DNA of 34,179 nucleotides from Bacteroidales bacterium (GCA_030596605.1 JAUVJI010000035.1:1-34179); one strand, 5' to 3'; counted from the stretch's first letter, positions 9,274-18,423 are shown. Numbers and translations are program-made. Notes: a model not told the origin generated them from the letters alone.

Positions 9274-10215
9274 TTAGTCTTTTAGGCATCTTACAGGATA
9301 ATAATTATACTTATAGAAAGCAGCCCGGTATGATTGCTGTCTATTATAATCAAACTCTCTGATCCAGGCATAACTTGATCCTGAATATTGTTCGGATGAT
9401 GTTATAAAAACTTCAAAATATTTCTGACCGGTAAATCCTCCTGAACTGGTTCTCCAACCACCTCCCAAAAGTGTCATTCCACTTGAATTAGTTGCTCCTG
9501 TATTTGGGCCATTCCAATGGGTATATCCAGCTTCCTTTAATTGGCCTCCAATATCATAACCCCGCCAGCCAGTTTGAGATGGACTATATACATTCGGGTC
9601 TAAGAAATTTTCCATTAGAAACCATTCCATATCAGATGGTACATGCCATCCATCAGGACAAATACCTTGTGTTCCTTGGGTAGTCGTATATTCCATCATT
9701 TCATTCCATTGGTATAAGCCCCCATAAGTATCACAGTATGAAGTATTGTGTTGATAACATGATTTCTCAATTATTCCATTATTATATTGGCCTCCCGTAG
9801 ACATAGTACCAACATTCAAGTTCTCCGCCATCCAACATTGCCCATTAATATCCACGGTGGCATAGGATTGCCCGTCACGGGGATCGGTAAGTGGGTTGCC
9901 ACATACAAAAGGGGTCATGGTACTTGTTCCATATGCAATCTCTTTCCAGGCATTTTCTCCCTCTAAGTAAGCATAGTATTTATTATCTGTTGTGTTAAAT
10001 ACTATCAAACCATTTGCGGGGTTCTGAATGTCCGTAATTTGATTTTGGGCCATCCTTGGAACCAGTAAACCCTTATCAGTACTTTGTAAATCCAAAATTG
10101 CCGAAGCATCAGGATCAGTTCCATCGTTGTTGATTGATACGCCTTGTGCATTAACCGACAGATTAAATAAAAGTGTAAAAACCAGGATACCTGTTAGTGT
10201 AAATTTTGCCTTCAT
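9274..10215 (-). CDS. Secreted FISUMP-domain protein
   Basis: 313 residues from the ATG at 10215. The frame is open 11 codons further up, but MKAKFTLTGILVFTLLFNLSVNAQ is the natural signal peptide. Residues ~25-90 contain ILDLQSTDKGLLVPRM and GLIVFNTTDNKYYAY, the collagen-trimer/tail-fibre-like lead-in often found before this domain in Bacteroidota. Residues ~105-313 are a FISUMP domain (TIGR02145-type): DGQSYATVDINGQCWMAENL, GICPDGWHVPS, and the terminal PVRCLKD. It aligns closely with the C-terminal domain of the 3905-7573 protein (CDxxGGxYQWxEMMEY, WRGxDIGxQ), so the two are paralogous modules. The family's role is not established. It is the first surface gene downstream of the LytTR regulator gene and of the phased CGGT boxes. 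Confidence 0.92.
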   Translation of the reverse strand: MKAKFTLTGILVFTLLFNLSVNAQGVSINNDGTDPDASAILDLQSTDKGLLVPRMAQNQITDIQNPANGLIVFNTTDNKYYAYLEGENAWKEIAYGTSTMTPFVCGNPLTDPRDGQSYATVDINGQCWMAENLNVGTMSTGGQYNNGIIEKSCYQHNTSYCDTYGGLYQWNEMMEYTTTQGTQGICPDGWHVPSDMEWFLMENFLDPNVYSPSQTGWRGYDIGGQLKEAGYTHWNGPNTGATNSSGMTLLGGGWRTSSGGFTGQKYFEVFITSSEQYSGSSYAWIREFDYNRQQSYRAAFYKYNYYPVRCLKD

Positions 10216-10265
10216 ATTACCTTGATTTATTGTAGATTTAAAATACATTAATTGCTCACGAGCAT

Positions 10266-10356
10266 ATATACGGTTGTAATCAGGTAAGGATGGGAGAAAT
10301 ATAAATTCGGTTGAAATGGACTTATATCCGGTAAAGAAAGATATATATCCGGTAAA
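10266..10356. promoter_or_regulatory. Candidate LytTR operator: three CGGT boxes at exact 21-bp spacing plus a fourth
   Basis: CGGT occurs at 10308, 10329 and 10350, each preceded by an AT-rich arm: ataaattcggt, ttatatccggtaaaga, atatatccggtaaaaga. The interval is exactly 21 bp twice, i.e. two helical turns. A fourth box, atatacggtt, has CGGT at 10271, out of phase. On the minus strand the boxes read ACCGGATAT (twice), ACCGAATTT and ACCGTATAT; the last agrees with 8 of 9 positions of the LytTR direct-repeat consensus [TA][AC][CA]GTTN[AG][TG], and the ACCGGATAT pair with 7 of 9. Known LytTR operators are 9-bp direct repeats about 21-22 bp apart centre to centre. The boxes lie 50-140 bp upstream of the FISUMP gene and just past the stop of the LytTR regulator gene. 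Confidence 0.5.
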
Positions 10357-10359
10357 AGA

Positions 10360-11106
10360 TTATATCATTTCCAGCAATTTCAGGAAACTATCTTTTTTAC
10401 GCCTGGCAACCGGCAATGTTGAATTATCCTTCATCACTACCGCTCCTCCTTCGGCCTTGCTGTAATGATCGATGTATTTGATATTGACCAGATGTGATTG
10501 GTGGATCCTGTAAAACCCAAATCCGTTCAACATTTCATCAAAATCTTTCATGTTTTTGGATACCATGATTTCTTTGCCATCAATAAGGTAAAACCGTGTA
10601 TACCCGCCATCCGACTCACATCGAATAATGTCGGAAGTATTTACCAGGTAAATACTTTCTGCTGTTTTAAGAACAAGCTTTTTATTTTCGGGGCTATTGT
10701 TTTCGAGGTTGGCATATAGGGCATTCAATCTTAAACTGATATTTTCCTGCTCCACCAAGTGTTGAGCTTTGCTCAAAGCTTCCATCAACTTGGCAGGATC
10801 AACGGGTTTTAATATGTAATCAATAGCTGAGAAATCAAATGCCCGTACAGCAAATTCATCATAAGCAGTAATAAATATAATCTTAAAATTAATCTGATCA
10901 AATTTTTTTAGCAGATCGAACCCACTTCCGTCAGGCATATTAATATCGAGTAATACCAATTCGGGCTTGTGTTTTTGTATGGCCTCAAATCCGGTTTGTA
11001 CATCTTCTGCCTCTGCAATAAGTTCTATTTCAACAGGACTGAGCTTAAGTAAATTGGCAATGCCCTTCCGCGACCTGGCCTCATCATCAATGATTATTAC
11101 CTTCAT
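10360..11106 (-). CDS. LytTR-family response regulator
   Basis: 248 residues from the ATG at 11106 (MKVIIIDDEARSRKG). The open frame also offers a TTG nine codons upstream, but the receiver domain starts exactly at this ATG. The receiver domain, residues 2-~118, has the acidic pair Asp7/Asp8, the phospho-acceptor Asp54 (LVLLDINMPDGSG), Thr80 and Lys100 (ILKPVD), so it looks fully functional. Residues ~145-246 are a LytTR DNA-binding domain (IIRCESDGGYTRFYL, FYRIHQSHLVNIKYI, LPVARRKK). It begins 57 bases after the stop of the kinase gene at 11164-14829, on the same strand, and is its obvious partner. Its likely targets include the adjacent surface genes; phased CGGT boxes lie immediately downstream. 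Confidence 0.95.
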   Translation of the reverse strand: MKVIIIDDEARSRKGIANLLKLSPVEIELIAEAEDVQTGFEAIQKHKPELVLLDINMPDGSGFDLLKKFDQINFKIIFITAYDEFAVRAFDFSAIDYILKPVDPAKLMEALSKAQHLVEQENISLRLNALYANLENNSPENKKLVLKTAESIYLVNTSDIIRCESDGGYTRFYLIDGKEIMVSKNMKDFDEMLNGFGFYRIHQSHLVNIKYIDHYSKAEGGAVVMKDNSTLPVARRKKDSFLKLLEMI

Positions 11107-11163
11107 ATTTTTCTTTATTTTATTGACGGTCAAAAATATGTAGTTTGTACCATATTTCCGCTT

Positions 11164-14100
11164 TTAAATTTTAACAAATGGAATAATAAATTTAATCCTT
11201 GTCCCTTTTACATTCCCGCCAAGATCAATTGAATCCTTAATTTCCATGTAGTACTTCTTGTTTTTTTGACCTTTGTTAAGGATTTCGATTCTTTCGCGTG
11301 TGATGATGGTAGCCAGGGATTGATGCTCTTTTGCTTTGATATTGTTTAATTTTTTTGCTGCATGGATTCCAATTCCGTTGTCTTCTACAATAAATAGAAT
11401 TGTTTCATCGAGAAGCATAAAACTGATATTGATTAATCCCGGGTGATCAAGGTGTTTAATACCATGTTCAATGGCATTTTCAATGAAGGGTTGTGCCATC
11501 ATTGGGGGGATAGAAACAGTATCTATGTCGAGTAATGGATCAATATCAATTTCATAATCAAATTTGTTATCATAACGTAATTTCTGTAGATCAAGGTAAT
11601 TGGTAAGGGTTTGCACCTCCTTTTCAAGTGTTATGAATTCTTCCCTGGAGTTATATAATATGGACCGGATCAATTCTGCAAACCTTGAGAGGTAGCTTCC
11701 GGCTTCAACAGGATTGTTTTCAAAAATAAAGCTTTGAATAGAACTGAGGGAATTAAAAATAAAATGTGGATTCATTTGAGATCGCAGGAGTTTTTGTTCC
11801 AAAATAAGAAAACGGTTTTGCTCCTTTATTTTTTTCTCGCGGAATTTAATAATGAATATTACAGATGAGATAACCAGTAGAATTTCCAATAAATAAAACC
11901 AGGTGGTTTTCCAGAAAGGAGGTCGAATAATCAATTGAATGGTCAGCCCTGTTTCATTCCAAATACTATCCATATTGGTGGCCTTAATACGAAATGTATA
12001 GCGACCCGGATCTACATTGGTATATCTGGCAACCCGATTAGTGCCTTGCGTGTAATTCCAATCGCTATCAAAATTTTCAAGTTTATATGCAAATGAGTTT
12101 AGTAACGGGTCGGAAAAATCCAGTGCAGCAATTTCAAATGAAAAATAATTTTGGTCATACTTGAATTTTATAGCTTTATTTTCATTGAAATTGAATTCAA
12201 TTGCTTCGTCAAAAAGTTTAAAACCTGTAATGGCAATGCGTGGCGGCAGGTAATTTGTATTCAAATTTTCAGGATCAATCACTGATATTCCATTTTTACC
12301 ACCAAACAATAATAGGCCGTTTTTAAGCTTAAAACCTGCTCGTGAAAACTCATTGTCCTGTAATCCGTCTTTTTCATAGAAGTTTTCAAAAGTTAAATTA
12401 TCAGTTTCCATTTTGGAGATTCCGGATTTTGTGCTGACCCATAAAAACCCTTCATGGTCTTCAAGAATTCCACTAACCTGATTGTTGGCTAAACCATCTG
12501 TTTCGGTGATGTGGGAAAAAGATTTGTTCTTCGGATCAAATTTATTCAGTCCTTTTCCACCGACCCAAATAGTACCTCTTGAATCCTGAAAAATGCATGA
12601 TGCTTCATCTCCCCAAAAAGCTGAAGAATCATTATGATTTGGTTTGAACTGATCTATATGACCACTTTTTGTTTCAAGTCGGTTAACACCTTGATTTGTT
12701 GTGCCCACCCAAATATATTCATCTTGGTCTTCAAAAATAAAACTGATCAAATGTGATGACAGATAAACTTCCTTTTGCTCATTGTAAGCGATAAATTTAT
12801 TTGTCTTAAGATCAAGCATACAAACCCCTATATTTGTGCCAATCCACAATTCATCGGGCGGATTATAATCCAATGACCAAATGGTGTCGTTGATCAAGCC
12901 TGTGCTGTTTTCATTAGAATATCGATAAATCTTTTCAACTTTTTCCCCTCTTATTTTATACAATCCCTCGTAAGTTCCCACCCACATACATCCTGAATCA
13001 TCTTTGATGTAAGAAAGTATCTTCTTGTTAATTATATTATTGATTTCTTTTTCATTGATTTTTGGGGGAGGAGGATTGAAATTTTCATTTATCAGGGAGA
13101 ATGAAAAATACGGAGAGTTATTTTTTATATAAATTCCGTTATCTGTTTTAAACCGTACATTTCCTTTATTATCAGTGTATGCTTCAGTGATTTTTGTAAA
13201 ATCAAATGAAAAATAATTCTCCCGGCCATAAGAACTGTATTTTGAAGTCACCGGATCCAGACAAATAAACCTGCTTTGATTTCGGAATAATGGCCAAATA
13301 AAACTTCCATCATGGGCCAGGCCTACAACAGGTGAATTATAAGTTTGGTTTGGAGGAATAAACCTATCATCTGTAAATTTCCCTTTATCTTTATCAAAAT
13401 TGTACAAGCCTTGTGCGCCCCATATACCTATCCAATACTTGCTTTTACTGTCCTGAAAAAAATCGTTATACCAGTCAGCTTTTAATGAACTCTCATTTAA
13501 CTTATAATGCTTATTTATATCAAGATCAGGATTTACTATTTGAAACCCCCTGCCTGACCACAGGCCAATCCAGATATCGCCGTCATCATCTTCCATTAAA
13601 GCTGAAATTTTGTCTGATACAAGCTGATAAGGTGATTTGCTTTTTGTGCTGTATTGAAATAGTTTATTAAAATCCTGATCGAAACATTCAAGACCTTTGC
13701 TTGAAGTGCCTATCCAAATCCTGTTTTTACTATCCTCCAATATACATGTTATATGATTGGATACGGGTGAATTATCATTTTCAGGAATGTGGTTTATTTG
13801 CCTGAATTTATTTTTGGATGGGCGGTAAATACTAACACCGTCTGCCGTTCCGATCCAAACATTATTGTTTCTATCAATGTAAATTTTATTTACATGATCA
13901 TTTACCAGTGAATGAACACTATTGTCGTTGTGAGTTAAATGCCGGAATTCATTTTTCTTCTTATTCAGAATATATACACCATTTCCTGTCCCAATCCATA
14001 AATTTTTATTAGCATCCTCCTGTATGCTGAATGTAGAGATCGGAAGGGTTTTTTGAAATGTTTCGTTTTCAATATCAAAAGTGTATAGCCCATCAGTACC

Positions 14101-14829
14101 GCTCACCCAAAAGGTTCCATCGGAATCTTCGAAATATGTGGCTACATCCTTATCTCTTTTTTTAGTCTTGTCTTCAGGATTTGCTTTATACTCATAAAAC
14201 AATTCTTTGTCAGTGTTAAACCGAAATATGCCCATATACCTTCCACCCACCCATAAATCTCCCTTTTTATCTTTATAAATAGTATGATAATAATATGTAT
14301 CGATCATGGTTGGTTTGGTATGATCGAATTTTTCGATTATTTTTTCATCTGGGTAAAATTTATGCAGAACACCATCTGCAGCTTCAATCCATAAATTGTC
14401 ATTATCATATAAAAGCGCTCTGATAAAATTACCTGATAATGTATTTTCAACTGAATCATTGTGATAATACCGGATGAAAGTATTATCCGTGTTAAGTTGG
14501 TTCAGCCCATTTTTGGTACCTATCCAAATATTGCCGATTGTGTCTCCGGTGATGCACGTTATGAGATTGTCTGAGATAGTGGAAGAATCTTGCGGATCAT
14601 TTAAATACTGAATGAACTTATAGCCATCATACCGATTCAAACCATTTATGGTGGCTATCCAAATAAACCCGTTCTTGTCCTGATAAATATCCAGGATATA
14701 ATTGCTGCTTAATCCGTCTTTTTTGGTAAGATGATCAAATTTCAGGTATGGATCCTGAATCATGGTGGGCTGAGTTTTACCCGGGGAAAGTATAAAAAAG
14801 AATAATATTAATAATACCCAAAATTTCAT
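11164..14829 (-). CDS. Sensor kinase with Reg_prop propeller, Y_Y_Y domain and LytS-type kinase
   Basis: 1221 residues, ATG at 14829, signal peptide ending near SPGKTQ. Residues ~28-800 carry a long series of Reg_prop repeats (pattern D..G.(I/L)W(I/V)GT..G(L/V), e.g. GFIWIATINGLNRYD, GNIWIGTKNGLNQL, NNVWIGTADGVSIY), forming two seven-bladed periplasmic propellers in known relatives. A Y_Y_Y domain follows at ~880-955 (FAYKLENFDSDW, RYTNVDPGRYTFRIKA), then one transmembrane helix at ~967-990 and a histidine kinase of the LytS/YehU type: MNPHFIFNSLSSIQSF with phospho-acceptor His1022, and an ATPase domain with PFIENAIEHGIKH and DNGIGI. Unlike hybrid polysaccharide-utilisation sensors, it has no receiver or AraC domain; the output is the separate LytTR regulator just downstream. 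Such propellers bind extracellular ligands, often glycans. No polysaccharide-degrading genes lie nearby, so the ligand is unknown. Confidence 0.95.
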   Translation of the reverse strand: MKFWVLLILFFFILSPGKTQPTMIQDPYLKFDHLTKKDGLSSNYILDIYQDKNGFIWIATINGLNRYDGYKFIQYLNDPQDSSTISDNLITCITGDTIGNIWIGTKNGLNQLNTDNTFIRYYHNDSVENTLSGNFIRALLYDNDNLWIEAADGVLHKFYPDEKIIEKFDHTKPTMIDTYYYHTIYKDKKGDLWVGGRYMGIFRFNTDKELFYEYKANPEDKTKKRDKDVATYFEDSDGTFWVSGTDGLYTFDIENETFQKTLPISTFSIQEDANKNLWIGTGNGVYILNKKKNEFRHLTHNDNSVHSLVNDHVNKIYIDRNNNVWIGTADGVSIYRPSKNKFRQINHIPENDNSPVSNHITCILEDSKNRIWIGTSSKGLECFDQDFNKLFQYSTKSKSPYQLVSDKISALMEDDDGDIWIGLWSGRGFQIVNPDLDINKHYKLNESSLKADWYNDFFQDSKSKYWIGIWGAQGLYNFDKDKGKFTDDRFIPPNQTYNSPVVGLAHDGSFIWPLFRNQSRFICLDPVTSKYSSYGRENYFSFDFTKITEAYTDNKGNVRFKTDNGIYIKNNSPYFSFSLINENFNPPPPKINEKEINNIINKKILSYIKDDSGCMWVGTYEGLYKIRGEKVEKIYRYSNENSTGLINDTIWSLDYNPPDELWIGTNIGVCMLDLKTNKFIAYNEQKEVYLSSHLISFIFEDQDEYIWVGTTNQGVNRLETKSGHIDQFKPNHNDSSAFWGDEASCIFQDSRGTIWVGGKGLNKFDPKNKSFSHITETDGLANNQVSGILEDHEGFLWVSTKSGISKMETDNLTFENFYEKDGLQDNEFSRAGFKLKNGLLLFGGKNGISVIDPENLNTNYLPPRIAITGFKLFDEAIEFNFNENKAIKFKYDQNYFSFEIAALDFSDPLLNSFAYKLENFDSDWNYTQGTNRVARYTNVDPGRYTFRIKATNMDSIWNETGLTIQLIIRPPFWKTTWFYLLEILLVISSVIFIIKFREKKIKEQNRFLILEQKLLRSQMNPHFIFNSLSSIQSFIFENNPVEAGSYLSRFAELIRSILYNSREEFITLEKEVQTLTNYLDLQKLRYDNKFDYEIDIDPLLDIDTVSIPPMMAQPFIENAIEHGIKHLDHPGLINISFMLLDETILFIVEDNGIGIHAAKKLNNIKAKEHQSLATIITRERIEILNKGQKNKKYYMEIKDSIDLGGNVKGTRIKFIIPFVKI

Positions 14830-14948
14830 TCAACCTGTATACGGAGGAAAATGCTAAAAGTATATAAAAATATAGGTTAATGTATATTTGTTTTGAAAAT
14901 AAAAATACCGACCTGGTTAGACGGTTGAATAATAAGGTTTAAGTCTGA

Positions 14949-16787
14949 TTAGGGTACCTGGGTCATATTCCCAATATTTAAATGCCAGATGTCATTTTTA
15001 TCCGGATTATTGATTTGTCCATTCATATTATAATCTCCATTATGATATCCTGCTTTACCGATTGAAATAGCCCAAATTGATGATTTATCAGAATTGTCAA
15101 TTACACCATCACCATTTCCGTCACCACCTATCATACCATACACCCCGGTAGCAAGGTTTTTTTGTGCTGTTGTTCCTCCAAAAGCTTTATCAGAAGCAAT
15201 TGTAAAATCATAGCTGTATATGCCTTGAGATTCTGTTACCGCATAATTACTCATGACACCGAGATGATTTCGATGCCGGATGACAATAAATAAATTATTT
15301 GTTACAGATGCATTAAAATTTAAAAAACTTACACCATCAAGTGATACGATATTTCCGTTATTTAAAATAAATCCGGCTTGAGTAGCAATTGTTGTACTTG
15401 TATTTGCAGAAGCAGCATCTGTCGCATCTCTTAATTCAACCAATATCCAGTCAACCACATTGCTATGTGGGATTGCAGTTACTGATTCTGTTCCGGTATA
15501 GTTCCAGGGTAGTGTATAGTATGGCTGATTTAGCGGGAGTATGGCATTGATGCCTGACTCCATTTCTGATCCATTATACGGGCCTTCAAGAAAGGCTTTA
15601 ATATTTACTGAAATTCCATCATTGGTCATAGATTGAAGGAAGATATTTCTTGACCAGAATGCATCATCGGTATAGCAGTTGTATATCCCGTAATGAGCCG
15701 AAGTAGCAGGAAACAAAAATGATAAAGTTGGAGTCCCTCCACCCAAAAAATCAGGATGCCCTATTAGTGATGTATCATATAAGAACCACTCGAAACTTTC
15801 ATTACCCATCATAGCCAGAAATTGCAATCCCTGTAATATAGGCTGATCATTAACCAAATAAACATGCTGGTCAGCAGTTCCATTTAATTTAGTTTGGTAA
15901 TTATTCCAAACACCGTTGTTCGTTAAATTGCCATCAATTTGTAATATTAAAGAATACCCGGATGGATTATTTCGGGTTATACCATTATTTATTAAATCGC
16001 CGGAAATATTCACTAAACAACTGCTCTGGTCAAAATTTTGAAGGGTCCCGTTTAATATGATCTCTCCAGAGAAAGCTACACCCGTGCCAACCGTAATCGT
16101 CCCTGATAATTCTACATTTGCTCCCATCGAAACTCCAACAATATAAGCTCCGGCATCCATGTCAAGCTTTAAATCATTGCCCAATATCGTAACGTTAAAC
16201 AGGTACATCCCGGAAATAGAAAGTTTACTGTTATCCGGCATCAGAAGTAAATTATTATTTAAGTCTGCAATACAATTTAAGAAACTAATATCGGTATCAG
16301 CAATCAGTACTCCGGAAGATTTCATGTCAGTGAAATAGAAACAGCCATATACATTATTATTTAAGCAGGAAATGTGCTGATCAGTTGTACCGGTTAAAAC
16401 CATTTCATAATTGGTAATCAATCCATCATTAACAATGTCACCATTTACGATCACACTTAATACCAGATCAACTGGATTATTTCTGATAATCCCATTATTT
16501 ATCAGATTACCATTAATATTTAATATGAAGTAAGAGATAGGATTGTTCTGAACAATTCCTGTTGAGGTAAGTGTTATATTATTACATGCAACAAAGTTGG
16601 ATATGGTAACAATTCCATCAATAATTACATCATCTGATGGTCCCGGAACAGTATTACCAATCCATGTCAATGGATCGTCCCAATCGCCTCCTGCCGGATA
16701 AGACTGTATTTGGGCTTCAGCAGTAAAAGAAAAAGTAAGAAGACAAGCTACCCATGTTACGAATGTTATACTGTGAAAAATTTTCAT
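14949..16787 (-). CDS. Secreted beta-rich protein ending in the dockerin-containing module
   Basis: 612 residues from the ATG at 16787; a TTG two codons upstream is also open but less likely. The signal peptide is MKIFHSITFVTWVACLLTFSFTAEAQ. The mature N-terminus has the common surface-protein motif GGDWDDPLTW and VPGPSDDVIIDG. Residues ~60-350 are parallel-beta repeats built on (N)L(I/T)NNG(I/V)(I/W) turns (INGNLINNGIIRNNP, ISGDLINNGITRNNP, IDGNLTNNGVWNNY), a likely beta-solenoid. Residues ~395-612 are the module shared with the proteins at 3905 and 17016: FLEGPYNGSEM, VVDWILVELRDATDA, FIVIRHRNHLGVMS, then calcium loops GDGNGDGVIDNSD and GDYNMNGQINNPDKND, ending NIGNMTQVP. There is no T9SS tail. 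The gene is followed by the kinase gene on the same strand, 119 bases later. The function is unknown; adhesin or surface layer is inference. Confidence 0.88.
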   Translation of the reverse strand: MKIFHSITFVTWVACLLTFSFTAEAQIQSYPAGGDWDDPLTWIGNTVPGPSDDVIIDGIVTISNFVACNNITLTSTGIVQNNPISYFILNINGNLINNGIIRNNPVDLVLSVIVNGDIVNDGLITNYEMVLTGTTDQHISCLNNNVYGCFYFTDMKSSGVLIADTDISFLNCIADLNNNLLLMPDNSKLSISGMYLFNVTILGNDLKLDMDAGAYIVGVSMGANVELSGTITVGTGVAFSGEIILNGTLQNFDQSSCLVNISGDLINNGITRNNPSGYSLILQIDGNLTNNGVWNNYQTKLNGTADQHVYLVNDQPILQGLQFLAMMGNESFEWFLYDTSLIGHPDFLGGGTPTLSFLFPATSAHYGIYNCYTDDAFWSRNIFLQSMTNDGISVNIKAFLEGPYNGSEMESGINAILPLNQPYYTLPWNYTGTESVTAIPHSNVVDWILVELRDATDAASANTSTTIATQAGFILNNGNIVSLDGVSFLNFNASVTNNLFIVIRHRNHLGVMSNYAVTESQGIYSYDFTIASDKAFGGTTAQKNLATGVYGMIGGDGNGDGVIDNSDKSSIWAISIGKAGYHNGDYNMNGQINNPDKNDIWHLNIGNMTQVP

Positions 16788-17015
16788 CTGCAAGATCTTT
16801 TGAAAATTCAGAGAGAAATAAGTTCTGATCTTTACAAAAGTACAACATTTTGAATAAATCTTTTGATAATTACCGAACTACATATTTATTAAGGAAGTCG
16901 TTAATAACCTGAATTTTGAGTATATGAATACGAATCCGGAATATCAAATTCTCAGATTTTGAAGCGTATCTGCTATTTCAGATAATGGAAAGTCTAAAAA
17001 TGAAATTTATACAGA

Positions 17016-18200
17016 TTAATTTGGCAACTGGCTGCTATTTCCCTGGTTTATGAGCCATATGTCATTTTTATCCGGGTTATCAGCCTGCCCATCCAAATCA
17101 AGATCACTTTGCAGATAACCACTTTCACCGGCTGTATTTGACCAGTTAATTGTTTTATCGACCGAATTGATAGTACCACTGGCATCGGCATCACCGGCAT
17201 ACATTCCATAAACCCCATCTCCCAGATTTTTTTGTGCATCGATTCCATAAGCCTGGCCGGTGCCTGTTGTAAAATCGTAATTATGTACGCCATCCGTTAT
17301 CAAAACCGGATTATTTGTTAAAATAGGTAAATGATTTCTATGCCAGATTACAATGTAAAGATTATTTGAATATGAGCTTGAAAATTCAATCACACAATTG
17401 CCACTACCCAATAAAAAAGCCGCCTGTCGCTCAATCATTGTTCCACCTGTAGCTGAAGCGGCATCCGTTGCATCACGTAATTCAACCAATATCCAATCTA
17501 CTACTCCGGCAAAGGCTTCGGAGGATTCAGTTCCTGAATAACCCCAGGGAGAAATATTATAAGGCTGAGAAGTTGGAATATACCCTCCGGCTTTCAAATT
17601 AGTTTTCATATATGGCCCGATGTAAGGACCATCAAGGTTCACTTTTACGTTTAATAACTGGGAAACAAGATTAAAATAAACTCTGAATCTTAATGAATAA
17701 TCATCAGGGCTTGCATTAAAAGTATAAACTGAATCTGTTTTTAAGTCAATTAAAACATTATCACGAATGTCAAGAAGGTGAATAGTAACAGCCGGATCAA
17801 ATGTATAAAGCTCAGTTGCGCTAATAGTGTAGGAAGTTTCGGCACCCACATCAAAACCCATTTGTACAAAATAATCAGTTGAAATAGGGGTTGGAAGAGC
17901 ATTTACTGCAAGTTTACAACAGGGTATAATTGAATACAACTGTGGTGCTTCATAAATCCCCATTAGTTTATAAGCATCATAACTGGGATCGAAGCCAGCA
18001 GTAGCATCAGGTATAAATACTATAATGGTTTGATCGCTGTAACCATTTCCAACAGCTGTTAATTTCAGGAGATTATCAATTGTTTTTAAATCCTTGAAAT
18101 AATCAATTTTTTCAAGTAGCTGGCCATGAATATTTAATGTAGCTACTGAGAATAACAATATTAATATTAAGCTTGCAAATGTTCTTTTTGATATTTTCAT
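17016..18200 (-). CDS. Secreted two-module protein (shared domain plus dockerin module)
   Basis: 394 residues, ATG at 18200, signal peptide MKISKRTFASLILILLFSVATLNIHGQ. Residues ~40-170 align with residues ~293-430 of the T9SS-sorted protein at 7706-9256: LLKLTAVGNGYSDQTIIVFI, TAGFDPSYDAYKL, EAPQLYS, ALPTPISTDYF, FDPAVTIHLLDI. Residues ~175-394 are the module found in the proteins at 3905 and 14949 (NLDGPYIGPYM, VVDWILVELRDATDA, YIVIWHRNHLPILT, DADASGTINSVD, DLDLDGQADNPDKND, GNSSQLPN). The protein is therefore a hybrid of two of its neighbours, without the beta-rich N-terminal part of either. No sorting tail. The function is unknown. About 20 bases upstream of the start lies a paired palindrome (18222-18244). 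Confidence 0.88.
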   Translation of the reverse strand: MKISKRTFASLILILLFSVATLNIHGQLLEKIDYFKDLKTIDNLLKLTAVGNGYSDQTIIVFIPDATAGFDPSYDAYKLMGIYEAPQLYSIIPCCKLAVNALPTPISTDYFVQMGFDVGAETSYTISATELYTFDPAVTIHLLDIRDNVLIDLKTDSVYTFNASPDDYSLRFRVYFNLVSQLLNVKVNLDGPYIGPYMKTNLKAGGYIPTSQPYNISPWGYSGTESSEAFAGVVDWILVELRDATDAASATGGTMIERQAAFLLGSGNCVIEFSSSYSNNLYIVIWHRNHLPILTNNPVLITDGVHNYDFTTGTGQAYGIDAQKNLGDGVYGMYAGDADASGTINSVDKTINWSNTAGESGYLQSDLDLDGQADNPDKNDIWLINQGNSSQLPN

Positions 18201-18221
18201 TTTATTACGATTTTGGTATAT

Positions 18222-18244
18222 ATGCCGAAGGCATCCCTTCGGGT
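18222..18244. repeat. Paired extragenic palindromes upstream of the 17016-18200 gene
   Basis: Two overlapping hairpins can form: atgccgaaggcat (5-bp stem, loop gaa), and ccgaagg/ccttcgg (7-bp stem, loop catc). It is GC-rich inside an AT-rich leader and looks like a repetitive extragenic palindrome. It lies only 22-44 bases upstream of the start codon, so it would be in the mRNA leader. Confidence 0.5.
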
Positions 18245-18400
18245 GAATTTTGTTTTAGTATTAAGTAATTATATTAAAAAAATAGCAATTTAATTGGGGA
18301 TGAAAGATACGATAAAAAATAATTGCTTGTAATAAGAATTAATTAACCTTTAAACATTCTAATGTTGAATAAAATCATGCAAGACTGACAAATAAATAAA

Positions 18401-18423
18401 TTGTTGAAAAAGTAATTCAACAA
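18401..18423 (-). terminator. Possible terminator after the 18448-18768 gene
   Basis: A perfect 8-bp inverted repeat, ttgttgaa and ttcaacaa, with a 7-base loop, 25 bases past the minus-strand stop and followed on that strand by TTTATTTATTTG. The stem is AT-rich, so it is weak. The flanking gap 18201-18447 holds nothing else beyond the palindrome listed separately. Confidence 0.4.

Noticed and set aside
10360-11133. TTG start nine codons upstream for the LytTR regulator
   Set aside because: The receiver domain begins at MKVIIIDDE, so the internal ATG at 11106 is the better start.
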